From: Pseudomonadota bacterium
GTDB lineage: Bacteria; Pseudomonadota; Gammaproteobacteria; Nitrosococcales; Methylophagaceae
Length of the DNA stretch: 64,000 nucleotides
Direction: 5' to 3'
Assembly (NCBI GenBank): GCA_030576275.1
Contig: JALIBN010000003.1
Coordinates: 21,087-85,086, forward strand
This document shows positions 19,344 to 27,426 of the stretch, piece by piece (position 1 is the stretch's first letter; each line of letters begins with the position of its first letter). The notes under the pieces were generated by a model. The model searched no databases. It saw only the letters and a list, made by a program, of their open reading frames with translations, and was not told the origin of the DNA. The position numbers were made by a program, and so were the translations under genes.

Positions 19344-20207
19344 TTAGTCATCATTTTCTGTTAGCCCAAACCGCATTGCCTGAACCACATCACTAGCAAT
19401 TTCTTCAATAGATGTATCGGTAGTTTCAAATACCGGAATTTTAGCATGCTCAAACATGGCTTCTGAAATTTTAATTTCGCGTTCACAAACTTTAAGTGAG
19501 GAGTATTCACTATTAGGTCGACGAGCTCTACGTATTTTACTTAAAGGTACAACTTTTATCGTCAGCGCCACAAGTTTATGTTTATGTTTAAGTAAGAAAT
19601 CAGGCAACACATTTTTGTCTAAGTCCTCTTCAGTCAATGGATAATTACTCACTTTGAGTGAAAAGTTCATAGCCAAATATAGGCTGGTAGGTGTTTTACC
19701 ACTTCGTGACACACCCACTAAAATCACATCAGCTTCGTCATATTGATCATAACGTACACCATCATCATGCGATAAGGAATAATCAATAGCATCAAGCCGT
19801 TTCTGATAACTTAGATTGCCAGAAATGCCACTATTTGCTTGAAATTTTCCTGGGACATGTGAGGAGGCTTCACCAAAAGTTTGCTCTAATGGTTCTAAAA
19901 AGGCATTAAATAGATTAATGATACAAGCATCGGTACTTTTAAGTATACGTTGTCCATTTTCATCAACCAATGTGCTAAAAACAATGGGTTGCTTTCCTGA
20001 CGTTCTATATGCGCTCTTAATCTTATTGCTAGCAATAGTCGCCTTTTCCCTAGTATCGATAAAAGATAAGGTTAAAATTTGATAACGTTGATTAGGAAAT
20101 TGAGCTAATAAAGTTTTGCCGTAATGTGCAGCACTGAGGCCTGTACGGTCAGATACAAAAAATATAGTACGTAATATTTCGTCTTCATTCAAATCTGAAT
20201 TAGTCAC
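19344..20207 (-). CDS. ppsR: PEP synthase regulatory kinase/pyrophosphorylase (DUF299)
   Basis: A 287-residue bifunctional regulator: ADP-dependent phosphorylation inactivates PEP synthase and Pi-dependent pyrophosphorolysis restores it. Family landmarks are FVSDRTGLSAAHYGKTLLAQFP near the N terminus and the P-loop GVSRSGKTPTSLYLAMN at about 155-171. The start is GTG (20207), with AGGTG upstream. In E. coli ppsR and ppsA are divergent; here ppsR precedes ppsA in the same direction, so regulator and target are made together. Confidence 0.95.
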   Translation of the reverse strand: MTNSDLNEDEILRTIFFVSDRTGLSAAHYGKTLLAQFPNQRYQILTLSFIDTREKATIASNKIKSAYRTSGKQPIVFSTLVDENGQRILKSTDACIINLFNAFLEPLEQTFGEASSHVPGKFQANSGISGNLSYQKRLDAIDYSLSHDDGVRYDQYDEADVILVGVSRSGKTPTSLYLAMNFSLKVSNYPLTEEDLDKNVLPDFLLKHKHKLVALTIKVVPLSKIRRARRPNSEYSSLKVCEREIKISEAMFEHAKIPVFETTDTSIEEIASDVVQAMRFGLTENDD

Positions 20208-20229
20208 TTCTGCACCTACTTTACTTAGT

Positions 20230-20259
20230 GAGGTAGCTCATTATTTAATGAGCTACCTC
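20230..20259. repeat. 14-bp perfect hairpin just upstream of ppsR
   Basis: GAGGTAGCTCATTA and TAATGAGCTACCTC are perfect inverted copies separated by only two bases. The element sits 23 bases before the ppsR start codon in the leader of the leftward ppsR-ppsA unit. There is no T-tract; it may be an RNA-stability or attenuator hairpin, or an operator. Confidence 0.65.
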
Positions 20260-20271
20260 CGACTGAATATG

Positions 20272-20318
20272 ATAAATAAAGGTAGCATCATATCCAATCT
20301 GAGATAATGATGCTATCA
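20272..20318 (-). terminator. Probable intrinsic terminator of the gntR-maeB-citE-acs unit
   Basis: On the minus strand GATAGCATCAT, beginning in the acyl-CoA synthetase stop region, pairs with ATGATGCTACC (one mismatch) and is followed by TTTATTTATC. It separates this operon from ppsR-ppsA. Confidence 0.55.
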
Positions 20319-21953
20319 GGATATTCCAGATCGTACGGTTGCGATATCGGGACTGACTTCTCGCCTTAATATTTTGCCATTTTTTGTTCTTGGAAAATCC
20401 TTAGTTAAATAGACAACTTTTGGCGCTTTATAAACTGCAAGGTGCCTCTTACCAAAGGCCAATAACTCATCGGGTGTGACATTCATTCCGTCTTGAAGTA
20501 CCACATATGCAACGACTAAGTTTTTATCTTTTTCGATCTCTTCGCCTATTGCGGCACAATCTGCAATTGCTGGGTGAGATTTAAAGACACGCTCAATTTC
20601 ATAGGGTGACACGCGGAATCCAAAACTTTTAATAATGTCGTCTTTTCTACCTAAAAACCAAATATAACCATCTTCATCGTACCTTGCAAAATCACCGGTA
20701 AGAAACCATCCGTCATGTTTTAACTTTGCTGTTTCTTCAGGCATATTCCAATATTCAATAAACAAACCTGGGTCAGTATCAGGGACACAAATCATACCTT
20801 CTTGGCCAACTTCAACTGATAGCAAGGAGTCTGGATCTAATAATTGAATATCGTGGCCAGGCTGAGGAAAGCCTGCTGATCCGGGACGAATAGGACGTGA
20901 TTTTGTTTCACAAAGATAATATGAAAACTCCGACATACCAACAGCTTCATAAATACTGATATCAAAACGCTCTTGCCACAATTGTAAAACTTCATCGGAT
21001 AGATGTTCACCAGCACTCATACAATGCCTTAAGCTAGACACATCATTTTTTCTGTAAGCTGTTTTTTGAATAATTTGTCGGTAAATAGTGGGCACACCCA
21101 CAAATATTGTTGCTTTATGTTTAGCGATTAAACGTGGCCAAGTATTAGCATCATTTTTACCCTCATGAACAATGACTGTTTTACCTAAATATAAGGGATC
21201 CATTAATCCAGAACCTAATACGTAGGTCCAGTTAAACTTGCCAGAATGCATGATGCGGTCTTGGCTATCTTCAGCAAAATCGAACCAATACTGTGAGGCT
21301 GGAGTTCGCCCAATCAATGCTCGGTGGGCATGTAAAACCCCTTTCGGATAACCTGTTGTACCCGAGGTATAGACTAAATATGCAGGATCATCAGCCTGTG
21401 TATTAGTGGCGGGTTGCCAGTCGGTTATTGATGCTAGACACTTGCTAAAATCTTTCACTATGACGTCATCATCAGCCTCGACTACATCGCCTGGACCTGA
21501 TAACAAAACCAGTTTTAAATCAGGACAATGAGAAATATTCGGCAATAATTTTACCCACATTTCCTTGTCTATAACTAACACCTTAGCTTGTGAATCTTTA
21601 GCTAAGTAAAGTACCTCTTCTACTGTTAATAAAGTAGAAGTTGGAACCGAAATAGCACCTAATTTCATTGCACCAAGAAAGGCAATTGGGTAGTCTAAAC
21701 AATTAGGTAAACGTATTAAAACGCGTTCACCAAATACAACATCAAGGTCACGTAACAATTGTGCAAATTGACTGGTTCGCTTTGATAATTCAGAAAAACT
21801 AATTTGATCTGTACCTAACAGATCATCTTCAACAATCATTGCAGTTGTGTTTTCGATTTTTGTTCCAATATGGCGATCAGAACAGGCGACGCCGATATTA
21901 AAGTGACTTGGTACGTCCCAAACCCAAGGGGTAAACGGTATTAAATTACTCAT
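20316..21953 (-). CDS. AMP-forming acyl-CoA synthetase (ANL superfamily), substrate unknown
   Basis: A 545-residue adenylate-forming ligase that would activate a carboxylic acid to its CoA thioester. Motifs: P-loop-like YTSGTTGYPKGVLHAHRA (A3), YEAVGMSEFS (A5), LTGDFARYDEDGYIWFLGRKDD (A7/A8), and the acyl-adenylate Lys in RTKNGKILRRE near the C terminus. Overall it looks like the benzoate-CoA/medium-chain acyl-CoA ligase group rather than PrpE or Acs. It overlaps the CitE-like gene by ATGA, so it belongs to the GntR-controlled leftward operon. By context the acid could be propionate, mesaconate, itaconate or another small dicarboxylate; that is inference. Confidence 0.85.
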   Translation of the reverse strand: MSNLIPFTPWVWDVPSHFNIGVACSDRHIGTKIENTTAMIVEDDLLGTDQISFSELSKRTSQFAQLLRDLDVVFGERVLIRLPNCLDYPIAFLGAMKLGAISVPTSTLLTVEEVLYLAKDSQAKVLVIDKEMWVKLLPNISHCPDLKLVLLSGPGDVVEADDDVIVKDFSKCLASITDWQPATNTQADDPAYLVYTSGTTGYPKGVLHAHRALIGRTPASQYWFDFAEDSQDRIMHSGKFNWTYVLGSGLMDPLYLGKTVIVHEGKNDANTWPRLIAKHKATIFVGVPTIYRQIIQKTAYRKNDVSSLRHCMSAGEHLSDEVLQLWQERFDISIYEAVGMSEFSYYLCETKSRPIRPGSAGFPQPGHDIQLLDPDSLLSVEVGQEGMICVPDTDPGLFIEYWNMPEETAKLKHDGWFLTGDFARYDEDGYIWFLGRKDDIIKSFGFRVSPYEIERVFKSHPAIADCAAIGEEIEKDKNLVVAYVVLQDGMNVTPDELLAFGKRHLAVYKAPKVVYLTKDFPRTKNGKILRREVSPDIATVRSGIS

Positions 21954-23107
21954 AATATTGCTCCATATGGCCAGTTCTCACGAACTACTTGGGCCGGCAT
22001 TAACTGCATAACCTCCATAGCAAAACTTCGATCGTCATCATTTAAAGATTGTAAAGCATTGGCACGAAGTAACGTTTGTAATGCCTTACCGAACATGGGC
22101 GGGTCAAGCATTTCACCGTCAAACTTTATCGCCCCACCCAATAGGGCATCTGCATCAATGGCAGCTTTCAGAATACTAATCTTTTGAGCAATTTCTGTTG
22201 GTGACGGTGTATAGGCAACTTTACATAAATGTATATGGCTAGGATGAATAACTTGCTTGCCGGTGAGTCCCATTGCGGTCTCTTCACAGGCATGCTTATA
22301 AACAACACGTGACTCCTCTTCTCCATGAAGATCTAACCATCGTCTAACATCATTGGGTTCTATAAATTTTTCTGGCATGCTTGATGAACCTATTAAGGTT
22401 TCAACACCGCCGATAACTCCCTTACCAGCAATTCGCGCTTCAAACATGATTTGGTATAAGAAGTATTTAAGCTCTTCTGTCCAATGTTCAGGGGTAATGT
22501 GAATACCCATAGCTTTAGAAAAGTCGTGGATCCCAAATACAACATGTTTAACGGTGGAATATTGCATCAAGTCAGGGGCGATTTTGAGCGATTTAGGGTG
22601 CTCAATAATCGGTTGAATGGTTATTTTATTGTTCATACCGACAAGCAAATTTGAGAGATCTCTTACCTCTGCCGCACCATAAGCTTCACCCGCTTTCGAT
22701 AACATTACAACATCAATACAGTCAGCCATATCACTAACCAATTGCATATCAAGTTCATATTCACGAGTACGAAATGGATTAACTCTTATTGCAATCGTCA
22801 CTTTTTTATTATATTGACGAAGTTCAGCTAATTCTTGACGCAATAAAGTTCGACTCATTTCTTTTTGACGACAACCATCTTCTAAATCAAAAATTAAAGT
22901 ATGAGCTTGTGTCTCATAGGCATGTCTTTTCAGACGTAAAGCTGCGGCCTCTATGTCTTCATATATACCTTGTTGAGGTGAATATTTGACCGGAGGATAA
23001 TAGAGCTGAATCCCAGGCCAATGGTCGCCTAATACACTTGAGTTAAACACTCGGCAAAAATCGACATCGGCATATGGTTCAGCGTAGGAATTGTTTCTAT
23101 TTTCCAT
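21950..23107 (-). CDS. HpcH/HpaI aldolase/citrate lyase-family protein (CitE-like lyase A)
   Basis: A protein of about 385 residues, long for CitE (about 290). It has a CitE/malyl-CoA-lyase TIM-barrel with the intact acidic motif LIFDLEDGCRQKEMSR, the RVNPFRTREYE segment (CoA or substrate Arg), IIEHPKSLK (metal-binding Glu) and VFGIHDFSKAMG (metal-binding Asp). The C-terminal GKQVIHPSHI lid motif is also present. Such lyases cleave or form 3-hydroxyacyl-CoAs such as malyl-, citramalyl- or methylmalyl-CoA. The start is ATG 23107, with an AGAGGG site; the longer in-frame TTG is less likely. It lies between malic enzyme and the acyl-CoA synthetase. Exact substrate unknown. Confidence 0.85.
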   Translation of the reverse strand: MENRNNSYAEPYADVDFCRVFNSSVLGDHWPGIQLYYPPVKYSPQQGIYEDIEAAALRLKRHAYETQAHTLIFDLEDGCRQKEMSRTLLRQELAELRQYNKKVTIAIRVNPFRTREYELDMQLVSDMADCIDVVMLSKAGEAYGAAEVRDLSNLLVGMNNKITIQPIIEHPKSLKIAPDLMQYSTVKHVVFGIHDFSKAMGIHITPEHWTEELKYFLYQIMFEARIAGKGVIGGVETLIGSSSMPEKFIEPNDVRRWLDLHGEEESRVVYKHACEETAMGLTGKQVIHPSHIHLCKVAYTPSPTEIAQKISILKAAIDADALLGGAIKFDGEMLDPPMFGKALQTLLRANALQSLNDDDRSFAMEVMQLMPAQVVRENWPYGAIL

Positions 23108-23196
23108 ATTTTTACCCTCTTTATCTCTATGTTGGTCATAGCTATTTTTCAATCTGCAGAACCTGAATAATTACGAAACCTTGTTACTACAGTTGT

Positions 23197-24411
23197 CTAG
23201 TCGTCACGCGCGGCTTGTTCAACAGCGCTCGATACTCTGTTCAATAATCTTGGATCAAAAGGTTTAGGAATAATGTATGATTTCCCAAAACTCAATTCAT
23301 CAAGATTGTAAGCGGCCAAAACATCTTCAGGGATAGGCTCACGCGCCAACTTAGCTAAAGCATGAACCGCCGCAATTTGCATTTTTTGAGTAATTTGAGT
23401 TGCCTGCGCATCCAAAGCACCACGAAATAGATAAGGAAAACATAATGCATTATTCACTTGGTTTGGAAAGTCAGAACGTCCTGTTGCCATAATTAAATCG
23501 TCACGAATAGCATGTGCAAGCTCTGGGAGTATTTCTGGATCTGGATTTGCCAAAGCGAAAACTACAGGATTTGTAGCCATAGACTTTAATAATTCAGCAT
23601 CTAAGGTATTAGCAGCAGAAACCCCAATAAATACATCAGCACCTATCATCGCATCGGCAAGCGTTCGCTTCGGGGTATCTCTTACTAGGTCTTCCACCTC
23701 TTGATGAATATCAGTTCGTTCATCATGTATTACACCTTTGCGATTAACCATAGTGATATTGGTTGCCCCCATGGCACGTAACATTCTTGCCGTTGCCACA
23801 CCCGCGGCACCAGCGCCAAGAAAGACGATCTCTACGACTGTAAGATCTTTATTTTGTAATTCAAGTGCATTTAGCAAGGCCGCACAAATAATTACTGCGG
23901 TGCCATGTTGATCATCGTGAAATACAGGAATATTTAATCGTTCACGCAGTTCGCGTTCTATTCTAAAGCAATGAGGCGCAGCAATATCTTCTAGGTTTAT
24001 TCCGCCAAATGTCGGTGAAATATTAACCACGGTTTCAATAAAGCTTTCAATTGAAGGTGCGGTCACTTCAATATCAAATACATCAATATTGGCAAACTGT
24101 TTAAATAATACTGCTTTACCTTCCATCACCGGTTTGCTAGCCAATGACCCCACATTACCTAAACCTAACACGGCCGTTCCATCGGTTATAACAGCCACTA
24201 AATTACCTTTATTGGTATATTTATACGCATTACGAGGATCAGCTTCGATCTCTTTAACTGGCACAGCGACACCTGGTGTATATGCAAGAGAAAGGTCATC
24301 CGCGGTAACACAAGGTTTTGTGGATTCAACCGACAATTTTCCAGGTCGGGGAAACTGATGATAATTGAGTGCCCTTGTTTTCAAATCTTGATACTGTTCT
24401 GGACTATTCAC
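23197..24411 (-). CDS. NAD(P)-dependent malic enzyme (short form)
   Basis: A 404-residue decarboxylating malate dehydrogenase (malate to pyruvate and CO2). It has the N-terminal YHQFPRPGKLSV...DLSLAYTPGVA motif, the catalytic Lys region (MEGKAVLFKQFANIDVFDIE), metal-binding FHDDQHGTAV and Rossmann loop FLGAGAAGVATARML. It lacks the phosphotransacetylase-like domain found in about 750-residue MaeB proteins. Start is GTG with GGAG seven bases upstream, overlapping the end of gntR closely. Its place behind gntR suggests it drains C4 acids formed by the pathway to pyruvate. Cofactor preference cannot be read with confidence. Confidence 0.92.
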   Translation of the reverse strand: MNSPEQYQDLKTRALNYHQFPRPGKLSVESTKPCVTADDLSLAYTPGVAVPVKEIEADPRNAYKYTNKGNLVAVITDGTAVLGLGNVGSLASKPVMEGKAVLFKQFANIDVFDIEVTAPSIESFIETVVNISPTFGGINLEDIAAPHCFRIERELRERLNIPVFHDDQHGTAVIICAALLNALELQNKDLTVVEIVFLGAGAAGVATARMLRAMGATNITMVNRKGVIHDERTDIHQEVEDLVRDTPKRTLADAMIGADVFIGVSAANTLDAELLKSMATNPVVFALANPDPEILPELAHAIRDDLIMATGRSDFPNQVNNALCFPYLFRGALDAQATQITQKMQIAAVHALAKLAREPIPEDVLAAYNLDELSFGKSYIIPKPFDPRLLNRVSSAVEQAARDD

Positions 24412-24414
24412 AAT

Positions 24415-25149
24415 TTACTCCAAAGAATTCATATAATGTTGTTCATCAGTAACACACAAGCCTAAACGCCATTCCATTGGTTTATCTCCATAGGTATAAG
24501 CAACTCGTTCGATACTAAGCAAAGGAAATCCAGGCTCTATATTAAGAAGCTCTGCTTGTTGTTTTGTGGCCATAACTGCGGATAATTTTTCTTCTGCCCT
24601 TACCATTGGTACGCCATACAAAGTTTCATACATACTATAAAGTGAACCGTTATTCTCTTTGATTTTGGTCGCATTCAGTCCCTTGAATGATTTGGCTTGG
24701 ACGATGATGTAGTCAAGAATGACTGGCCGTTGCGAAAAGGTAAGTAATCGTTTGATCTCAATAATAGCTGTGCCAATTTTCAAACCAGTTAACTTTGCAA
24801 TTTCTGCATTTACTTTTATACGGTTACATTCAAGTAATTCGTTTTCGAGTAGTTCTTTACTGCCATCGGCAGACGTTAATCTTAAAAAACGTAACTTGCT
24901 GTTTTGTTCTTTATGGGTTGATACAAAGGTACCTTTGCCTTGGCGACGTACAACAATATTTTCTTTCGCCAACGCGTCAATCGCTTTTCTCACCGTACCT
25001 TGACTAACCCCATAGCGTGCGGCTAAGTCCATTTCACTAGGAATACTTTCTCCAGGTTTCCACTCACCAGCAATAAGACTATCGGTCAGCACAGACTTAA
25101 TTTGTTCATAAAGAGGTCTAAACACCAACGTGCTATTCATGTTGCTCAT
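24415..25149 (-). CDS. GntR-family (HutC subfamily) transcriptional regulator
   Basis: A regulator of about 244 residues: a winged HTH at 8-75 (YEQIKSVLTDSLIAGEWKPGESIPSE, then YGVSQGTVRKAIDALAKENIVVRRQGKGTFV) and a C-terminal UTRA effector domain (ELLECNRIKVNAEI...IEIKRLL...PFLSIERVAYTYGDKPMEWR). The start ATG 25149 with AAGGAAAG is preferred over the farther in-frame start. It is the first gene of the leftward operon. Two palindromes in the divergent promoter region (25200-25213, 25352-25365) are its likely operators, one overlapping its own promoter. The ligand is probably an intermediate of the locus. Confidence 0.92.
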   Translation of the reverse strand: MSNMNSTLVFRPLYEQIKSVLTDSLIAGEWKPGESIPSEMDLAARYGVSQGTVRKAIDALAKENIVVRRQGKGTFVSTHKEQNSKLRFLRLTSADGSKELLENELLECNRIKVNAEIAKLTGLKIGTAIIEIKRLLTFSQRPVILDYIIVQAKSFKGLNATKIKENNGSLYSMYETLYGVPMVRAEEKLSAVMATKQQAELLNIEPGFPLLSIERVAYTYGDKPMEWRLGLCVTDEQHYMNSLE

Positions 25150-25199
25150 ACTCTTTCCTTGGTTTTTTACTTTAGTAACCATCTTATCTCATCACCACA

Positions 25200-25213
25200 G
25201 TCTTATATAAGAC
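25200..25213. promoter_or_regulatory. Putative GntR operator 1 (palindrome)
   Basis: GTCTTATATAAGAC is a perfect 14-base palindrome 51 bases upstream of the gntR start. On the minus strand a -35-like TTGAAG (25234-25229) is spaced about 17 bases from the palindrome, whose TTATAT/TATAAG would serve as the -10. Binding here would therefore block gntR transcription (autoregulation). Confidence 0.65.
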
Positions 25214-25351
25214 ACTATAAAAACACATCTTCAAAAGAAACACTAAAACACCTGGTATATGGTGATAGCTTCTAAATATCACTTATCTCTCTCTACAAAA
25301 TGACTTCAATAGTAATTTATACCAGTTCAATTGACATGTCTAGTGTTTTAT

Positions 25352-25365
25352 ATCTTATATAAGAC
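25352..25365. promoter_or_regulatory. Putative GntR operator 2 (second copy of the palindrome)
   Basis: ATCTTATATAAGAC repeats operator 1 with one terminal base changed (core TCTTATATAAGA). It lies 13 bases upstream of the -35 box of the rightward operon. The two copies are centred 152 bases apart, bracketing the divergent promoters. Confidence 0.65.
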
Positions 25366-25377
25366 ATAAGATAAAGA

Positions 25378-25407
25378 TTGACACAATAAATCAGACTGGC
25401 ATAGAAT
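25378..25407 (+). promoter_or_regulatory. Sigma-70 promoter of the rightward citE-mch-prp operon
   Basis: TTGACA (25378-25383) is a consensus -35 box, followed after 18 bases by TAGAAT (25402-25407) as the -10. A transcript would start near 25414, about 45 bases before the first ATG at 25458, which has AAAGG upstream. Confidence 0.65.
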
Positions 25408-25457
25408 GAATTCATCAATCAATTGCCTAATAGATCATCGTTATAGAAAGGTGCCTT

Positions 25458-26339
25458 ATGAACGACTATTTTCGACCACGCCGCTCCATGCTTTATATAC
25501 CTGGCTGCAATCAACACTATCTTGAAAAAGCGCTGACTATGAATGTTGATTCAGTTATTTTAGATTTAGGAGCCCCAATCTTGCTCTCTGCAAAGGAGAC
25601 TTCTCGTAAAAATGTGGTTGAAGCACTAAAAAAAGGAGGGCTAGCTCCTCGCGAGGTAGTGGTAAGAGTCAACGACCTTGATTCAAAATGGGGATATGAC
25701 GATGTAAATGCCATAGCAAATCTTAGTGCCGATGCCATTCTATTTTCAAATATCGAAAATCACGACGATGTAATGAAAGCACTCAAAGCATTGGATGATG
25801 CCGGTAATTCTGATATCCCGATTATGGTAATGATCGAGAGCCCACTGGCTGTACTTCACGCCGAAGAAATTGCAAAATCTTCCGATCGTATTGCTTGTAT
25901 GATTATGGCGACATCGGACCTTATTTCAGATTTGCATGCACGTCCGACCTATGAACGTACTGCAATCTTAGCTAGCTTATCACTTGTTGTGCTTGCTGCT
26001 CGTGCTTATGGTAGAGCTGTTGTTGATGGCATTCACAGTGATCTTAAAGATATGCAAGCGTTTGAATACGCGTGTCGTATTGGTCGAGACATGGGCTTTG
26101 ATGGAAAGTCACTCGTTCATCCCTTCCAATTACCTTATGCAAATGAAGCATACACACCAAAACCAGCAGAAGTTGAATCTGCTAAAGAAATTATTGCGGC
26201 ATTGAGCGCAGCAAACGCAGCAGGAAGAGGCACGGTGTTAGTGAACGGACGATTGGTAGAGCATCACCATGTTACGGCAGCAAAACGCTTCTTAGAACTC
26301 AGTGAGATGATTAATAAAATGGGTATCGATAATGACTAA
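25458..26339 (+). CDS. CitE-family CoA ester lyase-like protein (B), with altered acidic motif
   Basis: A 293-residue CitE-size TIM-barrel protein. The N terminus RPRRSMLYIPGCNQHYLEKAL is typical, as are the metal Glu in IMVMIESPLAVL, the metal Asp in IMATSDLISDLHA, and the C-terminal GFDGKSLVHPFQLPYANEAYTP. The usual DLEDAV segment instead reads VILDLGAPILLSAKE, losing the Glu-Asp pair. This could change specificity or indicate a subfamily with a different acid-base residue. It is the first gene of the rightward operon and overlaps mch by eight bases, so a role next to mesaconyl-CoA hydratase (beta-methylmalyl-, malyl- or citramalyl-CoA cleavage) is inferred. Confidence 0.85.
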   Translation: MNDYFRPRRSMLYIPGCNQHYLEKALTMNVDSVILDLGAPILLSAKETSRKNVVEALKKGGLAPREVVVRVNDLDSKWGYDDVNAIANLSADAILFSNIENHDDVMKALKALDDAGNSDIPIMVMIESPLAVLHAEEIAKSSDRIACMIMATSDLISDLHARPTYERTAILASLSLVVLAARAYGRAVVDGIHSDLKDMQAFEYACRIGRDMGFDGKSLVHPFQLPYANEAYTPKPAEVESAKEIIAALSAANAAGRGTVLVNGRLVEHHHVTAAKRFLELSEMINKMGIDND

Positions 26340-27426
26340 ATTAACTACTAACCACAACCGATATTTCGAAGATTTCGAACTCGGCGAAACAATATTACAT
26401 GCAACTCCTCGCACCATTACTGAAGGAGATGCATCGCTCTATATTGGCTTAACGGGTTCTAGGCATATTCTTCATTGTGCACAGCCTGTTGCTCATTCAC
26501 TTGGTTACGAAGACAAAACCATTGATGACCTGTTGGCCTTTCATATTGCCTTTGGCAAAACGGTACCTGACATATCGGTGAATGCAGTCGCCAATCTTGG
26601 TTATGCTGAAATCACATTCGATCATCCAATTTATGCTGGCGATACGCTTACAACAAGCTCAACCGTTATTGGCGTTAAAGAAAACTCCACTAAACGTAAT
26701 GGTATAGTCTATGTCCGATCAACTGCGTTAAATCAAAATCATAAACAAGTCTTATCTTGGGTACGTTGGGTAATGATACATAAACGCGATTTTGATGCGC
26801 CAGCACCTAAAACGGTTATTCCAGAATTATCACAATTTGTAACGGCTGAAAATTTGCCTGTATTTAGTCATTTAGATGCCAAATATTTTGATATCACAAC
26901 CACAGGTTCAGCCAAGTTGTGGGACGACTATGTAGCAGGTGAACGTATTAATCATCCTGCAGGTATGACAGTTGATGATAGCGACCACACACTGGCCACT
27001 AAACTTTACCAGAACAATGCCAAACTTCATTTCGATGACTTAATGATGAAATCGACCAGCTTTGGTCGAAGATTGATGTATGGCGGACATGTTATTTCAA
27101 TTTGTCGTGCACTCAGTTACGAAGGTCTTGAAAATGCGATCTCAATTGCCGCTATCAATTCCGGTACACACAGCAATCCAAGTTTTGGTGGCGACACCTT
27201 CTATTGTTGGACTGAAGTCCTAGAAAAGTGGACATTACCAAAACGTAACGATATAGGTGCATTGCGCCTACGTATGGTTGGCATAAAAAATCAAACTGCT
27301 GACAGTCTAGCGAGCACCAAAATCATTGTAGATAACAAAAAACAATGTCATCCCAATGTAGTGCTCGACCTTGACTACACGGTACTGATACCTCGCAGAT
27401 CAAATCAAGATAAGGAATTACTATGA
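26332..27426 (+). CDS. mch: Mesaconyl-C1-CoA hydratase (beta-methylmalyl-CoA dehydratase), MaoC double hot-dog
   Basis: A 364-residue protein with two MaoC/hot-dog halves. The segments FEDFELGETILHATPRTITEGD, HIAFGKTVPDISVNAVANLGYAE and YVRSTALNQNHKQVLSWVRWVM closely follow what I recall of Rhodobacter Mch, which reversibly hydrates mesaconyl-C1-CoA to beta-methylmalyl-CoA. Members are about 340-360 residues. In known pathways (ethylmalonyl-CoA pathway, 3-hydroxypropionate bicycle) it works with a malyl/beta-methylmalyl-CoA lyase giving propionyl-CoA and glyoxylate; two CitE-family genes flank it here. Overlaps on both sides (8 and 4 bases) show tight coupling. Confidence 0.87.
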   Translation: MTKLTTNHNRYFEDFELGETILHATPRTITEGDASLYIGLTGSRHILHCAQPVAHSLGYEDKTIDDLLAFHIAFGKTVPDISVNAVANLGYAEITFDHPIYAGDTLTTSSTVIGVKENSTKRNGIVYVRSTALNQNHKQVLSWVRWVMIHKRDFDAPAPKTVIPELSQFVTAENLPVFSHLDAKYFDITTTGSAKLWDDYVAGERINHPAGMTVDDSDHTLATKLYQNNAKLHFDDLMMKSTSFGRRLMYGGHVISICRALSYEGLENAISIAAINSGTHSNPSFGGDTFYCWTEVLEKWTLPKRNDIGALRLRMVGIKNQTADSLASTKIIVDNKKQCHPNVVLDLDYTVLIPRRSNQDKELL

